A DNA stretch of 64,000 bases from an uncultured Pelagibacteraceae bacterium (GTDB lineage Bacteria; Pseudomonadota; Alphaproteobacteria; Pelagibacterales; Pelagibacteraceae): positions 88,501 to 152,500 of the forward strand of contig CACJPW010000001.1 in the NCBI GenBank assembly GCA_902595375.1, given 5' to 3'. Position 1 is the first letter of the stretch, and the number at the start of each line of letters is the position of its first letter. Positions 51,049 to 60,316 of the stretch are shown here, in pieces. The notes beneath the pieces are model-generated. The model worked only from the letters and a program-made list of their open reading frames with translations, ran no database searches and was not told where the DNA came from. A program made the translations under genes and the position numbers.

Positions 51049-52590
51049 ATGAAAAAAAATATCAAAATTTTAGATTGTACATTAAGAGATGGTGGATACT
51101 ATACAGATTGGAATTTTACGGAAGAATTTACCAATCAATATTTTTTAGCTGTAGCAAATTCACCTATTTCTATAATAGAGTTAGGTTATCTATCTGATGA
51201 AAGAGATAGTAACGGGCAGTTTTATCATTTAAACAAAAAAATATTAACTGAAGCAAAAAATATACTAAACAAAAATCAAAAAATTTTTGTAATGGTGAAT
51301 TTTAAAGAGATTAATAACTCTAAAGATTTGGACAGATTGCTTAAAGAAAAGTCAAAATATATAGACGGTGTTAGATTCGCTGTTGCGCCTAAAGACCTTA
51401 AAAAATTTACAATGATTGTTTCGAAAACAGCAAATAAGTATAAAAAAATTTCTTTTAATTTAAATCTTATGTATTTAAGCAAATGGTTTAACGAGGATAA
51501 ATCAATAAAATTAATTTTCAAAAATATTTCAAAATTTATTGATACAGTAGCATTTGTAGATAGCTATGGTGCACTTAAACCAGATGATATTTATTCTTTT
51601 ACAAAAAAAATTAATTCCCTATACAAGAATAAATTTATATATGGTGCTCATTTCCATAATAATTGTGGTCTTGCTTTGGCAAACTCATTAGTTGCTAATG
51701 ATAATGGTTGTGAAATAGTTGACAGTACTTTTTTAGGAATGGGTCGAGGTGCGGGAAATGCTGAGACAGAATTATTAATATCAATTTATCCGCATTTGAG
51801 AAAAAAGATTAAAGGATTTTACTTAAATAACTTTTTAGAAAAACTAAAATTATTAAAAAATAAACTTAATTGGGGAAGTTCTTTTGCTTACGCTTTTGCT
51901 TCTCAAAATGGATACTCTCAAGCTGAAATGATGAACTTAATTCAAAAAAGAAGATTGGATCCCTCTACTGCTATTGAAGTCGTATCAAATAATAATGTTG
52001 GAGATAAAATTACTTTTAAAAAAACAAATAATTCTAAAAGCCTTAAAAAATTGAAATCTGATACACCAGTTTTTATTGGTGGAGCGAAAAGCTTCTTGCA
52101 ATACGGAAAACAATTACTTGGATCGATAAATAAAAACGTCCCAATAATTTTTAGTGGTAGTAATGCTTTAACAAATTTTATTGACTCAAAATTTGATATA
52201 GCAAATCCAAAGTTTTTGATTTTGACAGGAAATGAGATTAACAAAATAAAGTACGAAAAAAAGACGAATTTTTTGAAAGAATTAGAGTGTGTAATCGCTG
52301 AGGAAAAATTTATTTCTGAAAAAATAAAAAAACTTAATACTAAAATTATTTACTCTAATACTATAGCTGCAAACCCATTAATGCTCCTCGGAAAATTATT
52401 AATCAATCTAAAGATGAAAAAATTAAAATTAGCATTTTTTGATGGTGATTATGAAAATGAGAAAGAAAAAATCATATTTGAAGAGACACAAAAATGTATT
52501 GACTCACTAATAAAACAAAAAATAAATATTATAAGTATTACAAAAACAGCATATAAATTGCATTTTTCAAATCCTTGGCTCAATGATTAG
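51049..52590 (+). CDS. Aldolase-type (DRE-TIM/HMGL-like) protein with extra C-terminal domain
   Basis: KILDCTLRDGGYYTDWNFTEEF; GAHFHNNCGLALANSLVA; GMGRGAGNAETELL. Confidence 0.85.
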   Translation: MKKNIKILDCTLRDGGYYTDWNFTEEFTNQYFLAVANSPISIIELGYLSDERDSNGQFYHLNKKILTEAKNILNKNQKIFVMVNFKEINNSKDLDRLLKEKSKYIDGVRFAVAPKDLKKFTMIVSKTANKYKKISFNLNLMYLSKWFNEDKSIKLIFKNISKFIDTVAFVDSYGALKPDDIYSFTKKINSLYKNKFIYGAHFHNNCGLALANSLVANDNGCEIVDSTFLGMGRGAGNAETELLISIYPHLRKKIKGFYLNNFLEKLKLLKNKLNWGSSFAYAFASQNGYSQAEMMNLIQKRRLDPSTAIEVVSNNNVGDKITFKKTNNSKSLKKLKSDTPVFIGGAKSFLQYGKQLLGSINKNVPIIFSGSNALTNFIDSKFDIANPKFLILTGNEINKIKYEKKTNFLKELECVIAEEKFISEKIKKLNTKIIYSNTIAANPLMLLGKLLINLKMKKLKLAFFDGDYENEKEKIIFEETQKCIDSLIKQKINIISITKTAYKLHFSNPWLND

Positions 52591-53275
52591 TTTTTTTTTA
52601 CCAATACGAAAAGGTAGCAAAAGATTGAAAAGAAAAAACATCAAGTCCCTTCCAGGTTATAAATTAGGATTAACAGAGATAAAAATTCATCAATTAAACA
52701 AATTTAGAAAAATAATTTTAAAAAATAAACTCGGGCCTTATTCTCTAAAAAGTTTTGAATTTGTTGTTTCAACAGACTGTGAGATAATAAAAAGATTTGT
52801 TAAAAAATTTCAGTGGATAAAGTTGCATAATAGAACAAAGATATTATCAAGTGATAATTCTCTTGATAAACTTATTCTTAAAGTACCAGAAATTTGTAAT
52901 GGGGATTTCATTCTATGGACCCATGTTACTAGTCCTCTTTACGATCATAATTGTTATTATAAATTTTTAAAATCGTTTTTTATGAATAAGAACAATAAAA
53001 GCGCATTTTCTGCCGATTTAATTAGGAAATTTATATTTAGCCCTGAAAAAAAATGGATCACTCATAAAAATAACAAATTAAAATGGCCTAGGACGCAGGA
53101 TCTCGACCCTTTATATGTTGCAAATAGTTGTGCATTTATAGCCAAACGGGAAATATATCTAAAAAATAAAAATCGCCTGTGTAAAAATCCTTTGCCTATA
53201 ATTTCAGATTACGGCAGTGGACTAGACATAGACGACCCCGGGGATTTTGATAATTTTAAAAAAAGCTTAAAGTAG
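52583..53275 (+). CDS. Acylneuraminate cytidylyltransferase-like protein
   Basis: FFLPIRKGSKRLKRKNIKSLPG; HVTSPL; ISDYGSGLDIDDPGDF. Confidence 0.82.
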   Translation: MISFFLPIRKGSKRLKRKNIKSLPGYKLGLTEIKIHQLNKFRKIILKNKLGPYSLKSFEFVVSTDCEIIKRFVKKFQWIKLHNRTKILSSDNSLDKLILKVPEICNGDFILWTHVTSPLYDHNCYYKFLKSFFMNKNNKSAFSADLIRKFIFSPEKKWITHKNNKLKWPRTQDLDPLYVANSCAFIAKREIYLKNKNRLCKNPLPIISDYGSGLDIDDPGDFDNFKKSLK

Positions 53276-53288
53276 CAATAATAAATTT

Positions 53289-54500
53289 ATGCTTAAAAAA
53301 TTAGTCCTTTTTTTTAAAATTTACAGAAAATGTAAAATAAGTTTTAAGATACCAAAAAAAGATATATTAATTTTTGATAAAGAAGGGTTGCCAGAATTAA
53401 AACAAAATATCTTAGAAAATTTAGATTATTTTATATTAGAGAATAGAACTCACCATTTAAGTAAATTATTTTTTACGTATAGACTTATTCTAAATATTTT
53501 AAAAAATCTTCATAAATTGTTTGGTCAAAATAAACTTAAAATTCAAGATTTATATTTTTTAAGTTTAATTAAAATTGTAAATCCAAAAATAATTTTGACA
53601 TTAATTGATAATAGTGATCAATTTTCAAGAATAGCAAAAAATGTTGACCATGACGTAAAAATTATAGCAATTCAGGGTGCGATGAGGCATGTTTGGGATT
53701 TTTCTGAGTATATGTTTAAAAAAAAAATTATTAAGAAAAATCTAAATCAAAGATTGTTTATACCCTATTATTTATGTTTCGGTAAATTTGAAATTGATGA
53801 ATGTAGAAAATTTAAAATAAAAGTAGGAAAATTTAAACCTATTGGAAGTCTTAAATTGTCAAACTTTTTAATCGAAAAAGAAAACAATAATGATATTAAA
53901 AAATTTGATATTTGTTTATTATCAGATATTGGAGCTTGGAATGATACATTTGAAAACAAGCGACTTGATATATTTGACCAAGCACAAAGAGGTTTTTTAA
54001 AACTTATAAAATGGACAATTAAGTATTCTTTGCATAAAAACTTGAAATTTGTATTTGCTTTTAAAGGAAGAAAAAATAGTAAAGGTAGTGCAAGAGAACT
54101 TGCATTTTACAAATCAAATTTATCTCAAGATGAATTTAATTATATAACTACCTATTCATCAATGAGTAGTGAGTCTCAAAGATACAATTCTTATTATTCA
54201 GCATATGGAAGTGAATTGACTATCGCCAAAACATCTACAATCCTCAGAGAAATGTTGGCATGTAAAAATAAAATCTTAGCATGTAATTTAACAGGGATTG
54301 ATTTATTTAATTTTCCAGTAGGAGGCATTTGTAATTTGAAAAATTGTGACTACAATCAATTTTCTAAGAGGATTAATGAAATTTTAGAAATAAAACACGA
54401 TAAATACTTAAGCAAAATTTCAAATAGAAAAAGTGATATGATTTTTCAGTCTAGTCCTAAAGAGGTAATTAAAGCAATAAAAAATGAATTAATATGGTAA
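53289..54500 (+). CDS. Putative surface carbohydrate biosynthesis protein
   Basis: GT-B/polysaccharide-synthase-like IIAIQGAMRHVW...YYLCFGKFE; genomic context. Confidence 0.55.
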   Translation: MLKKLVLFFKIYRKCKISFKIPKKDILIFDKEGLPELKQNILENLDYFILENRTHHLSKLFFTYRLILNILKNLHKLFGQNKLKIQDLYFLSLIKIVNPKIILTLIDNSDQFSRIAKNVDHDVKIIAIQGAMRHVWDFSEYMFKKKIIKKNLNQRLFIPYYLCFGKFEIDECRKFKIKVGKFKPIGSLKLSNFLIEKENNNDIKKFDICLLSDIGAWNDTFENKRLDIFDQAQRGFLKLIKWTIKYSLHKNLKFVFAFKGRKNSKGSARELAFYKSNLSQDEFNYITTYSSMSSESQRYNSYYSAYGSELTIAKTSTILREMLACKNKILACNLTGIDLFNFPVGGICNLKNCDYNQFSKRINEILEIKHDKYLSKISNRKSDMIFQSSPKEVIKAIKNELIW

Positions 54501-54507
54501 ATTTAAA

Positions 54508-55227
54508 TTAATAAGATTTACAAAGTTTATAAAAATTATTCTTTCCTGGGGTACAATTATGCTTTTTTATAAATTTTCTGAGTCTTTTGAGATCTTTCAG
54601 TGTGTCAATTGTAAAAGAAAAATTTTTTTTAAATCTTTTATAATATCCAAAAGATTTAAATTTATTAATTTTAGCTGAAAATTTTTTATTATAGAAAAAC
54701 CAAGTTGGAGACTCTTGATTTTTAATATTAAACTTTTTATCGTTTACAAATAATTTTTTTGAGGAAAAAATTTCTAAGGAAATACCCTTTGGATAGTCAC
54801 TTTTGACTTTCCATCTTTTAGAATGGCTCATTGCTCGAGTTGTAAGATAATCAGATTTTGATGAAATAAAATATCTAATAAAAGAATCTATTAATTTTGG
54901 ATCGACTAATGGATTGTCAGCAGTTATTCTTAAAAGAATATAGTTTTTTTTATCATCAAAAAATTTATACCTACTGTAAACGTTTTTTTCTGAACCCTTA
55001 ATAATATTAATTTTGTATTTCTTGGTAACATAAGAAATCAGCTTATGATTATTTTTTTTTTTAGATGTGAGTAAAAAAATATTTTTTTTGTTGAAAAAAG
55101 ACGAGCTTAAAATATTTCCAATTATAAAATCAATTAATCTAAATTTAGTAGTAAGAAATTTCATTGATTTACCAGGAAGTCTTTTAGAGCCCATTCTGGC
55201 TTCAATAACACATTTTAAATTTTTCAC
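54508..55227 (-). CDS. Cytidylyltransferase family protein (SpsF-like)
   Basis: CVIEARMGSKRLPGKSMKFL; LLRITADNPLVDPKLID. Confidence 0.87.
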   Translation of the reverse strand: MKNLKCVIEARMGSKRLPGKSMKFLTTKFRLIDFIIGNILSSSFFNKKNIFLLTSKKKNNHKLISYVTKKYKINIIKGSEKNVYSRYKFFDDKKNYILLRITADNPLVDPKLIDSFIRYFISSKSDYLTTRAMSHSKRWKVKSDYPKGISLEIFSSKKLFVNDKKFNIKNQESPTWFFYNKKFSAKINKFKSFGYYKRFKKNFSFTIDTLKDLKRLRKFIKKHNCTPGKNNFYKLCKSY

Positions 55228-56255
55228 GATTTCAAATTTTTGTAAGCAACAAGTTGGTTCTTCTTAACTTTGTTTTTTATTTTAACGCCAATAATTTTAC
55301 TGAAATCTTCAATTTTTACGCCCTTCTTATTAAATGGTCTTAAAAAAATTACATCATTTTTTTTAATCTTTTCATGCTTATTTAAATTTCTTGAGAAGTA
55401 AATACTTCTTCTCAATGTTTTTTTTCCATATTTTTCACAATTAAACTCTTTCTCTCTTTTTAAACCAATTATTTTATAATTTTCTTTAATTAAAATAATT
55501 AATCTCTTTAGATCAATATGATTTATTGAAAGTTGATAGTCACCTGCAAGCTTAGTTTTTTTAGGCATAAAATGCTTTTCAATAACTTGTGCTCCAAAAA
55601 AAATTGAGTTAGCAGCTGTTTCAATTCCTGGCACATGATCTGAGTACCCAGTCGTAACTTTAAATTTTTCCCTCAAAAATTTTATATTAATTAAATTCGC
55701 ATCTTTTTTCAATGTTGGGTAGCTGGAAACACAATGAAGTAAAATTACTTTTTTTTTTGGAAAAAATTTTAATGCTTTTTCAATTTCATTTAATGAGGCC
55801 ATACCTGATGAAATTATGACCTTTTTTTTAGTTCTAGCTATTTCTTTTAATAATAGATAATTATTTATATCTCCTGAAGCCACTTTGAAAAAAGATACGT
55901 AATTTTTTATTTTATTAACGTACTTGTAATCAAAAGGAGTAACACAAAAATCAATTTTAATTTTTTTAGCGAGCTTAGATAATATCTTTAAATGTTCGAT
56001 AGTAATTTTTACTTTTTTGAATCTCTCGTGCTGGTATTTCAATCTTTTATCTTTTACGTGCTTGTAAACTTTTAATTTTTGATTTACTAAGTTATTTTCG
56101 TCAAATAATTGAAATTTTACACAATCCGCTCCTGCTTTTTTTGCAAGGTAAATTGATTGTTCGGATAGTTTTTTTTTACCTAAATGATTACTTCCTACTT
56201 CAGCAATGACATAGGGAATTTTTCTGTTTAACATTTTTCTGATTATTTTTTCCAC
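55224..56255 (-). CDS. N-acetylneuraminate synthase family protein (NeuB-like, SAF domain)
   Basis: YVIAEVGSNHLGKKKLSEQSIYLAKKAGADCVKFQLF; SSGMASLNEIEKAL; GYSDHVPG. Confidence 0.92.
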   Translation of the reverse strand: MEKIIRKMLNRKIPYVIAEVGSNHLGKKKLSEQSIYLAKKAGADCVKFQLFDENNLVNQKLKVYKHVKDKRLKYQHERFKKVKITIEHLKILSKLAKKIKIDFCVTPFDYKYVNKIKNYVSFFKVASGDINNYLLLKEIARTKKKVIISSGMASLNEIEKALKFFPKKKVILLHCVSSYPTLKKDANLINIKFLREKFKVTTGYSDHVPGIETAANSIFFGAQVIEKHFMPKKTKLAGDYQLSINHIDLKRLIILIKENYKIIGLKREKEFNCEKYGKKTLRRSIYFSRNLNKHEKIKKNDVIFLRPFNKKGVKIEDFSKIIGVKIKNKVKKNQLVAYKNLKS

Positions 56256-57397
56256 TTAATGTTCGGGTCAAGCGTATTTAAATTTATTCTATTTTGATTT
56301 TTTTTTACCAGTTTAAATATTTTGTCTATTTGATTATCATCCATAATTATAGGTTTTAATCCTAGCGATATTAATGAAGTATTAGTTGGATTGTAATAAT
56401 GATCTTCATCCTCAATTCTAGGATTTTCTATATGAGTTACATTTGATCTAATTTTGTTTTTGTCAGCATAATTTTTAATTTTTTTTGCAATTTCATTAAG
56501 AGAACAAAACTCTGTAAACTGATTAAAAACTCTAAATTCTCCGTTTTTTGGGGGATTTTCACAAGCAATGGAAACACATTTTATTGTATCAGAAATATTT
56601 AAGTACGATCTTTTTTGGTCTCCTTTTCCATAAACTGTCATATCTTTGTTGCATGCTATTTGTGTAATAAATCTATTAATAATTGTTCCAAAAATTGAAT
56701 CATAGTGAAAAGCAGTTGATAAATTTTCATAATCTAATTCCATTTCTTCAGTTGAAATGCCATAAACAAATCCCTGATTTAAATCGGTACATTTCAAGCC
56801 CCAAATTCTGCAAGCAAATTCTATATTTGCGCTATCGTGAACTTTTGATAGGTGGTAGAAACTACCAGGTTTTTTTGGGAATAGTACTCTATCTTTTCTT
56901 CCCTTGTGCTCTAACTCAAGCCAACCCTCCTCAATATCAATGTTTGGAGTGCCATATTCTCCCATTGTGCCTAACTTAATTAAATGAGAATTAGGACAAA
57001 ATTTTTTCATCGCAAATAAAAGATTTAAGTTTCCTATTACGTTATTGTGTTGAGTAAAGACTGCTTTTTCTCTTGATGCCATGGAATATGGTGCTGAAGG
57101 TTGTTCAGCATAATGAATAATGGTGTCAGGTCTAAATTCTTCTAAAATTTCACACAGGACTTTATAATTTAATAAATCTGCTACTAAATACTTAATTTGA
57201 TTTTTTTGATTCTTGTTCCAAATGTTAACTCTCTCATTAAAAGGTTTTAATATATTAATAGGCTCAACGCCATACTCGGTCTCAATTTTTCTTTTTGATA
57301 AATTATCAACTGCGTAAACTTCATAGCCTTTTTTAGAAAAGTACATCACGGTAGGCCAGCCTAAATAACCATCTGCTCCAAGGATTAAAATTTTCAT
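56243..57397 (-). CDS. UDP-sulfoquinovose synthase-like (SQD1/SqdB family) NAD-dependent epimerase
   Basis: MKILILGADGYLGWPTVMYFSKKGYEVYAVDNL; IHYAEQPSAPYSM; KLGTMGEYGTPNIDIEEG; PGSFYHLSKVHDSANIEFACRIWGLKCTDLNQGFVYG. Confidence 0.9.
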   Translation of the reverse strand: MKILILGADGYLGWPTVMYFSKKGYEVYAVDNLSKRKIETEYGVEPINILKPFNERVNIWNKNQKNQIKYLVADLLNYKVLCEILEEFRPDTIIHYAEQPSAPYSMASREKAVFTQHNNVIGNLNLLFAMKKFCPNSHLIKLGTMGEYGTPNIDIEEGWLELEHKGRKDRVLFPKKPGSFYHLSKVHDSANIEFACRIWGLKCTDLNQGFVYGISTEEMELDYENLSTAFHYDSIFGTIINRFITQIACNKDMTVYGKGDQKRSYLNISDTIKCVSIACENPPKNGEFRVFNQFTEFCSLNEIAKKIKNYADKNKIRSNVTHIENPRIEDEDHYYNPTNTSLISLGLKPIIMDDNQIDKIFKLVKKNQNRINLNTLDPNIKWKK

Positions 57398-58254
57398 TTT
57401 ATATTGTAGGTATTCTTATACCAATTATAAGTTATTGCAAATTTTTTAGTTAGATCTTTTTTTTCTTTTAATATTTTTTTATTGTAAACCGTATCATCGT
57501 ATCCGCTTGGTGTTTTTACAAATTCATAACTAATTGTCTTTTTTGAAATTTTATTAAGAATATGTAATAAATCAATTATTCTTAAATATCTATTGTTATT
57601 AATTTTAAACTCTTCAAAAGGTTTTCTAGAATTCAATGATAAATATAATTTTTTACAAACGTCCTCAACAAAAATAAAGTCTCTTTCCTGCATTCCTTTT
57701 TTATGAATTTGAATTTTTTTATTATTGATAATTTGTTTTATAAATGCGTGAACAGAGCTTAATTTATGTAATGAGTAAGGTCCAAATACATTAGAAATCT
57801 TACAAATTTTAATATTCATTTTATAAATTTTATTAAACGACCTACAAATATTTTCACAAGCGATCTTTGTTAGAGCGTAAATGCTTGGATTTTTGTAAAA
57901 ATTATTAACACCCATTGATGAAGCTACTATTATATCTTTAATTCCGAAACTTTTGCACGCAGTTAAAAGATTAAGTGTTGCTGAAACATTATCTTCGTAC
58001 GCCTTTTTCGGTTTTTTGTGGCAGTTTACAAAGCCTGGGAGAGCAGCAAGATGTATCACCTTTTTTATTTTTTGTTTTCTAAATAATCTTAATATTTCTG
58101 ATTTATTATTTAAATTAAATTTTGCAAAATTTTTTATTTTAAAATATGGATTAAAAACTTTATCTACACCAAAAAACTTAATATTTTTTTTTTGAAAAAA
58201 TCTAATCAGATTAGATCCAATAAACCCAGAACTGCCTGTAACTAAAATAGTCAT
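57394..58254 (-). CDS. NAD-dependent epimerase/dehydratase
   Basis: ILVTGSSGFIGSNLIRFF; IYALTKIACENICRSF; RDFIFVEDV. Confidence 0.87.
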   Translation of the reverse strand: MTILVTGSSGFIGSNLIRFFQKKNIKFFGVDKVFNPYFKIKNFAKFNLNNKSEILRLFRKQKIKKVIHLAALPGFVNCHKKPKKAYEDNVSATLNLLTACKSFGIKDIIVASSMGVNNFYKNPSIYALTKIACENICRSFNKIYKMNIKICKISNVFGPYSLHKLSSVHAFIKQIINNKKIQIHKKGMQERDFIFVEDVCKKLYLSLNSRKPFEEFKINNNRYLRIIDLLHILNKISKKTISYEFVKTPSGYDDTVYNKKILKEKKDLTKKFAITYNWYKNTYNIK

Positions 58255-58919
58255 ATAAGATTTTTTAAAATTACGTAAAGTTTAGCACAGTTTTTTTTTA
58301 GGAAATTGTGTGACATATTACCAGTATGTTTTAAATAAAAATAATGTGATTGATTTATATAACCCTTATTAAAGTTTTGTTTTTTTTTTATTTTAAGCCA
58401 AAAATCAAAATCGTCTTGAAACTTTAGATTTTCATCAAAACCTCCTACAGCTCTCCAAAGTTTTTTATTAAATATTGAACCACTTCCCATTGGGTAATTA
58501 AAATTATTAAATTTTTTGAAATTTTGATTAATTGTTTTTATCTTTTTTCCTTTATCATCTATTTCCATAATATTACCACAAATATAGTCTAATTTTTTTT
58601 TTATCAATTGATTGTATAGGCTGCTTATAAATTTATTTGAAACATAATCATCTGCATCTATTTTTGTTATCCATTCTGATTTAGACTTTTTTATTCCAAA
58701 ATTAATAGATTTACTTAAAGAATTAAAATTCTTTTTAAAATATTTAATTTTCTGTGTTTTTTTTTTTAATTTTTTAGCGACATACTCTGTGTTATCTTTA
58801 CTTGAGTCATTAATTATAATTATTTCTCTTAAAAAAGACTTATCGTTATCTAAAATGCTTTCAACGCATTTTTGCAAATATTTACCGTAATTGTGACAAG
58901 TTACTACAAATGATATCAT
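58251..58919 (-). CDS. Glycosyltransferase family 2
   Basis: SFVVTCHNYGKYLQKCVESILDNDKSFLREIIIINDSSKDNT; TKIDADDYV. Confidence 0.9.
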   Translation of the reverse strand: MISFVVTCHNYGKYLQKCVESILDNDKSFLREIIIINDSSKDNTEYVAKKLKKKTQKIKYFKKNFNSLSKSINFGIKKSKSEWITKIDADDYVSNKFISSLYNQLIKKKLDYICGNIMEIDDKGKKIKTINQNFKKFNNFNYPMGSGSIFNKKLWRAVGGFDENLKFQDDFDFWLKIKKKQNFNKGYINQSHYFYLKHTGNMSHNFLKKNCAKLYVILKNLI

Positions 58920-58980
58920 TTTTTATGTTAAATCACCAAAAATATAAGGGTTTTAAACAAATTTGGACAAATGTAAAGAT

Positions 58981-59000
58981 ATTGTTCATAATTTGAACAT
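58981..59000. promoter_or_regulatory. Candidate operator, copy 2 (ATTGTTCATAATTTGAACAT)
   Basis: Identical 20-mer to 50933-50952; between divergent genes; contains a possible -35 (TTGAAC 58993-58998), 17 nt before TATATT (59016-59021). Confidence 0.7.
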
Positions 59001-59026
59001 TAAGCTTATATTTGTTATATTTTGTC

Positions 59027-60283
59027 ATGAGAATTAAAAGAACTATTGAAGATCTTTTTTATATGCCTCGTAGTATAATAAGTGAGCCTACTAGGAAAAC
59101 AATGAGATATATTAAAAAGCATATACCTAAAATATCTATAATAAAATTTAAATCAGGAAAAAAAGTTTTTGATTGGGTAGTGCCAAACGAGTGGAATATA
59201 AATGATGCGTATATAATGGAACCGAATGGTAAGAAAATTTTAGATTTTAGAAAAAATTTGTTAAGTATTGTTTATCATTCATCTCCTGTAAAAAAATGGA
59301 TATCAAGAGCAGAGCTTTTGAAGAAGATACATTATGATGATAAATTACCTAATGCTACTCCTTATGTAACATCTTACTATAAAAAAGACTGGGGTTTTTG
59401 TATGCCAAAAAATAAAGTAAAAAAATTAAAAAAGCATAAATATTTTGTAAGTATTGATACAACTTTTAAAAAAAGCTTTCTTGAAATAGGAGAGTATTTT
59501 AAAAAAGGTAAACAAAAAAAGGAAATTTTTTTTTCAACATATATTTGTCACCCGTCTATGGCTAATGATAATTTATCAAGTCTAGCTGTTCAAATACACC
59601 TTATCAACTACTTGGAAAAAAAATATCCTAAATCTAATTTTTCATATAGATTTGTTTTTTTACCAGAAACTATCGGATCCATAAGTTATTTGTCTAAGAA
59701 AATTACAATTTTAAAAAAAAATATGATTATGGGTTTTGCATTAAGCTGTCTTGGAGACGACAATCAATATAGCATTATTAGTTCTAGACACGGTAAACAA
59801 CTATCGGACTTGGCCTTAAATTCAGCATTAAAAGGAAAAAAAAAATTAGTCAAATTTAGTTATCTTGATAGAGGGTCGGATGAAAGACAATATTGTTATC
59901 CTGGAGTTGACTTACCAGTTACTGGATTTTGTAGATCAAGGTTTCATAGTTTCAAAGAGTATCACACAGATAAAGATGATTTAAAATATGTTTCGGAAAA
60001 GGGATTGAAAAACTCTTTTGAAATTTTAAAAAATATAATTGACGCAATAGAAAATAAGAATTTTTTTCCAAAAAATAAATTCCTTTGTGAACCGAATTTA
60101 GGTAAGAGAGGTTTGATGTCCACAATTGGTAAAAAATTCTATAAAAAAGGAAAGATGATTAAAAATTTTTTAGTTTATGCGGATGGTAAAAGAAACCTTT
60201 TTGAAATATCTAATACTATTAATTTAAATTTAAATGATACTATTAATATTACTAATAAGTTAAACGAAAATAAATTAATTTGA
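59027..60283 (+). CDS. DUF4910-like / aminopeptidase-like domain protein (track start TTG 59012; ATG 59027 preferred)
   Basis: FFSTYICHPSMANDNLSSLAVQIHLINYL; RFVFLPETIGSISYLS; RGSDERQYCYPGVDLPV. Confidence 0.8.
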   Translation: MRIKRTIEDLFYMPRSIISEPTRKTMRYIKKHIPKISIIKFKSGKKVFDWVVPNEWNINDAYIMEPNGKKILDFRKNLLSIVYHSSPVKKWISRAELLKKIHYDDKLPNATPYVTSYYKKDWGFCMPKNKVKKLKKHKYFVSIDTTFKKSFLEIGEYFKKGKQKKEIFFSTYICHPSMANDNLSSLAVQIHLINYLEKKYPKSNFSYRFVFLPETIGSISYLSKKITILKKNMIMGFALSCLGDDNQYSIISSRHGKQLSDLALNSALKGKKKLVKFSYLDRGSDERQYCYPGVDLPVTGFCRSRFHSFKEYHTDKDDLKYVSEKGLKNSFEILKNIIDAIENKNFFPKNKFLCEPNLGKRGLMSTIGKKFYKKGKMIKNFLVYADGKRNLFEISNTINLNLNDTINITNKLNENKLI

Positions 60284-60316
60284 AAAAAAATTAAGCTAAT
60301 ATAATATAAAGTTTAC

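Noticed and set aside
56683-56979. 98-aa plus-strand ORF antisense to the SQD1-like gene
   Set aside because: Antisense shadow ORF; the opposite strand has strong family motifs.
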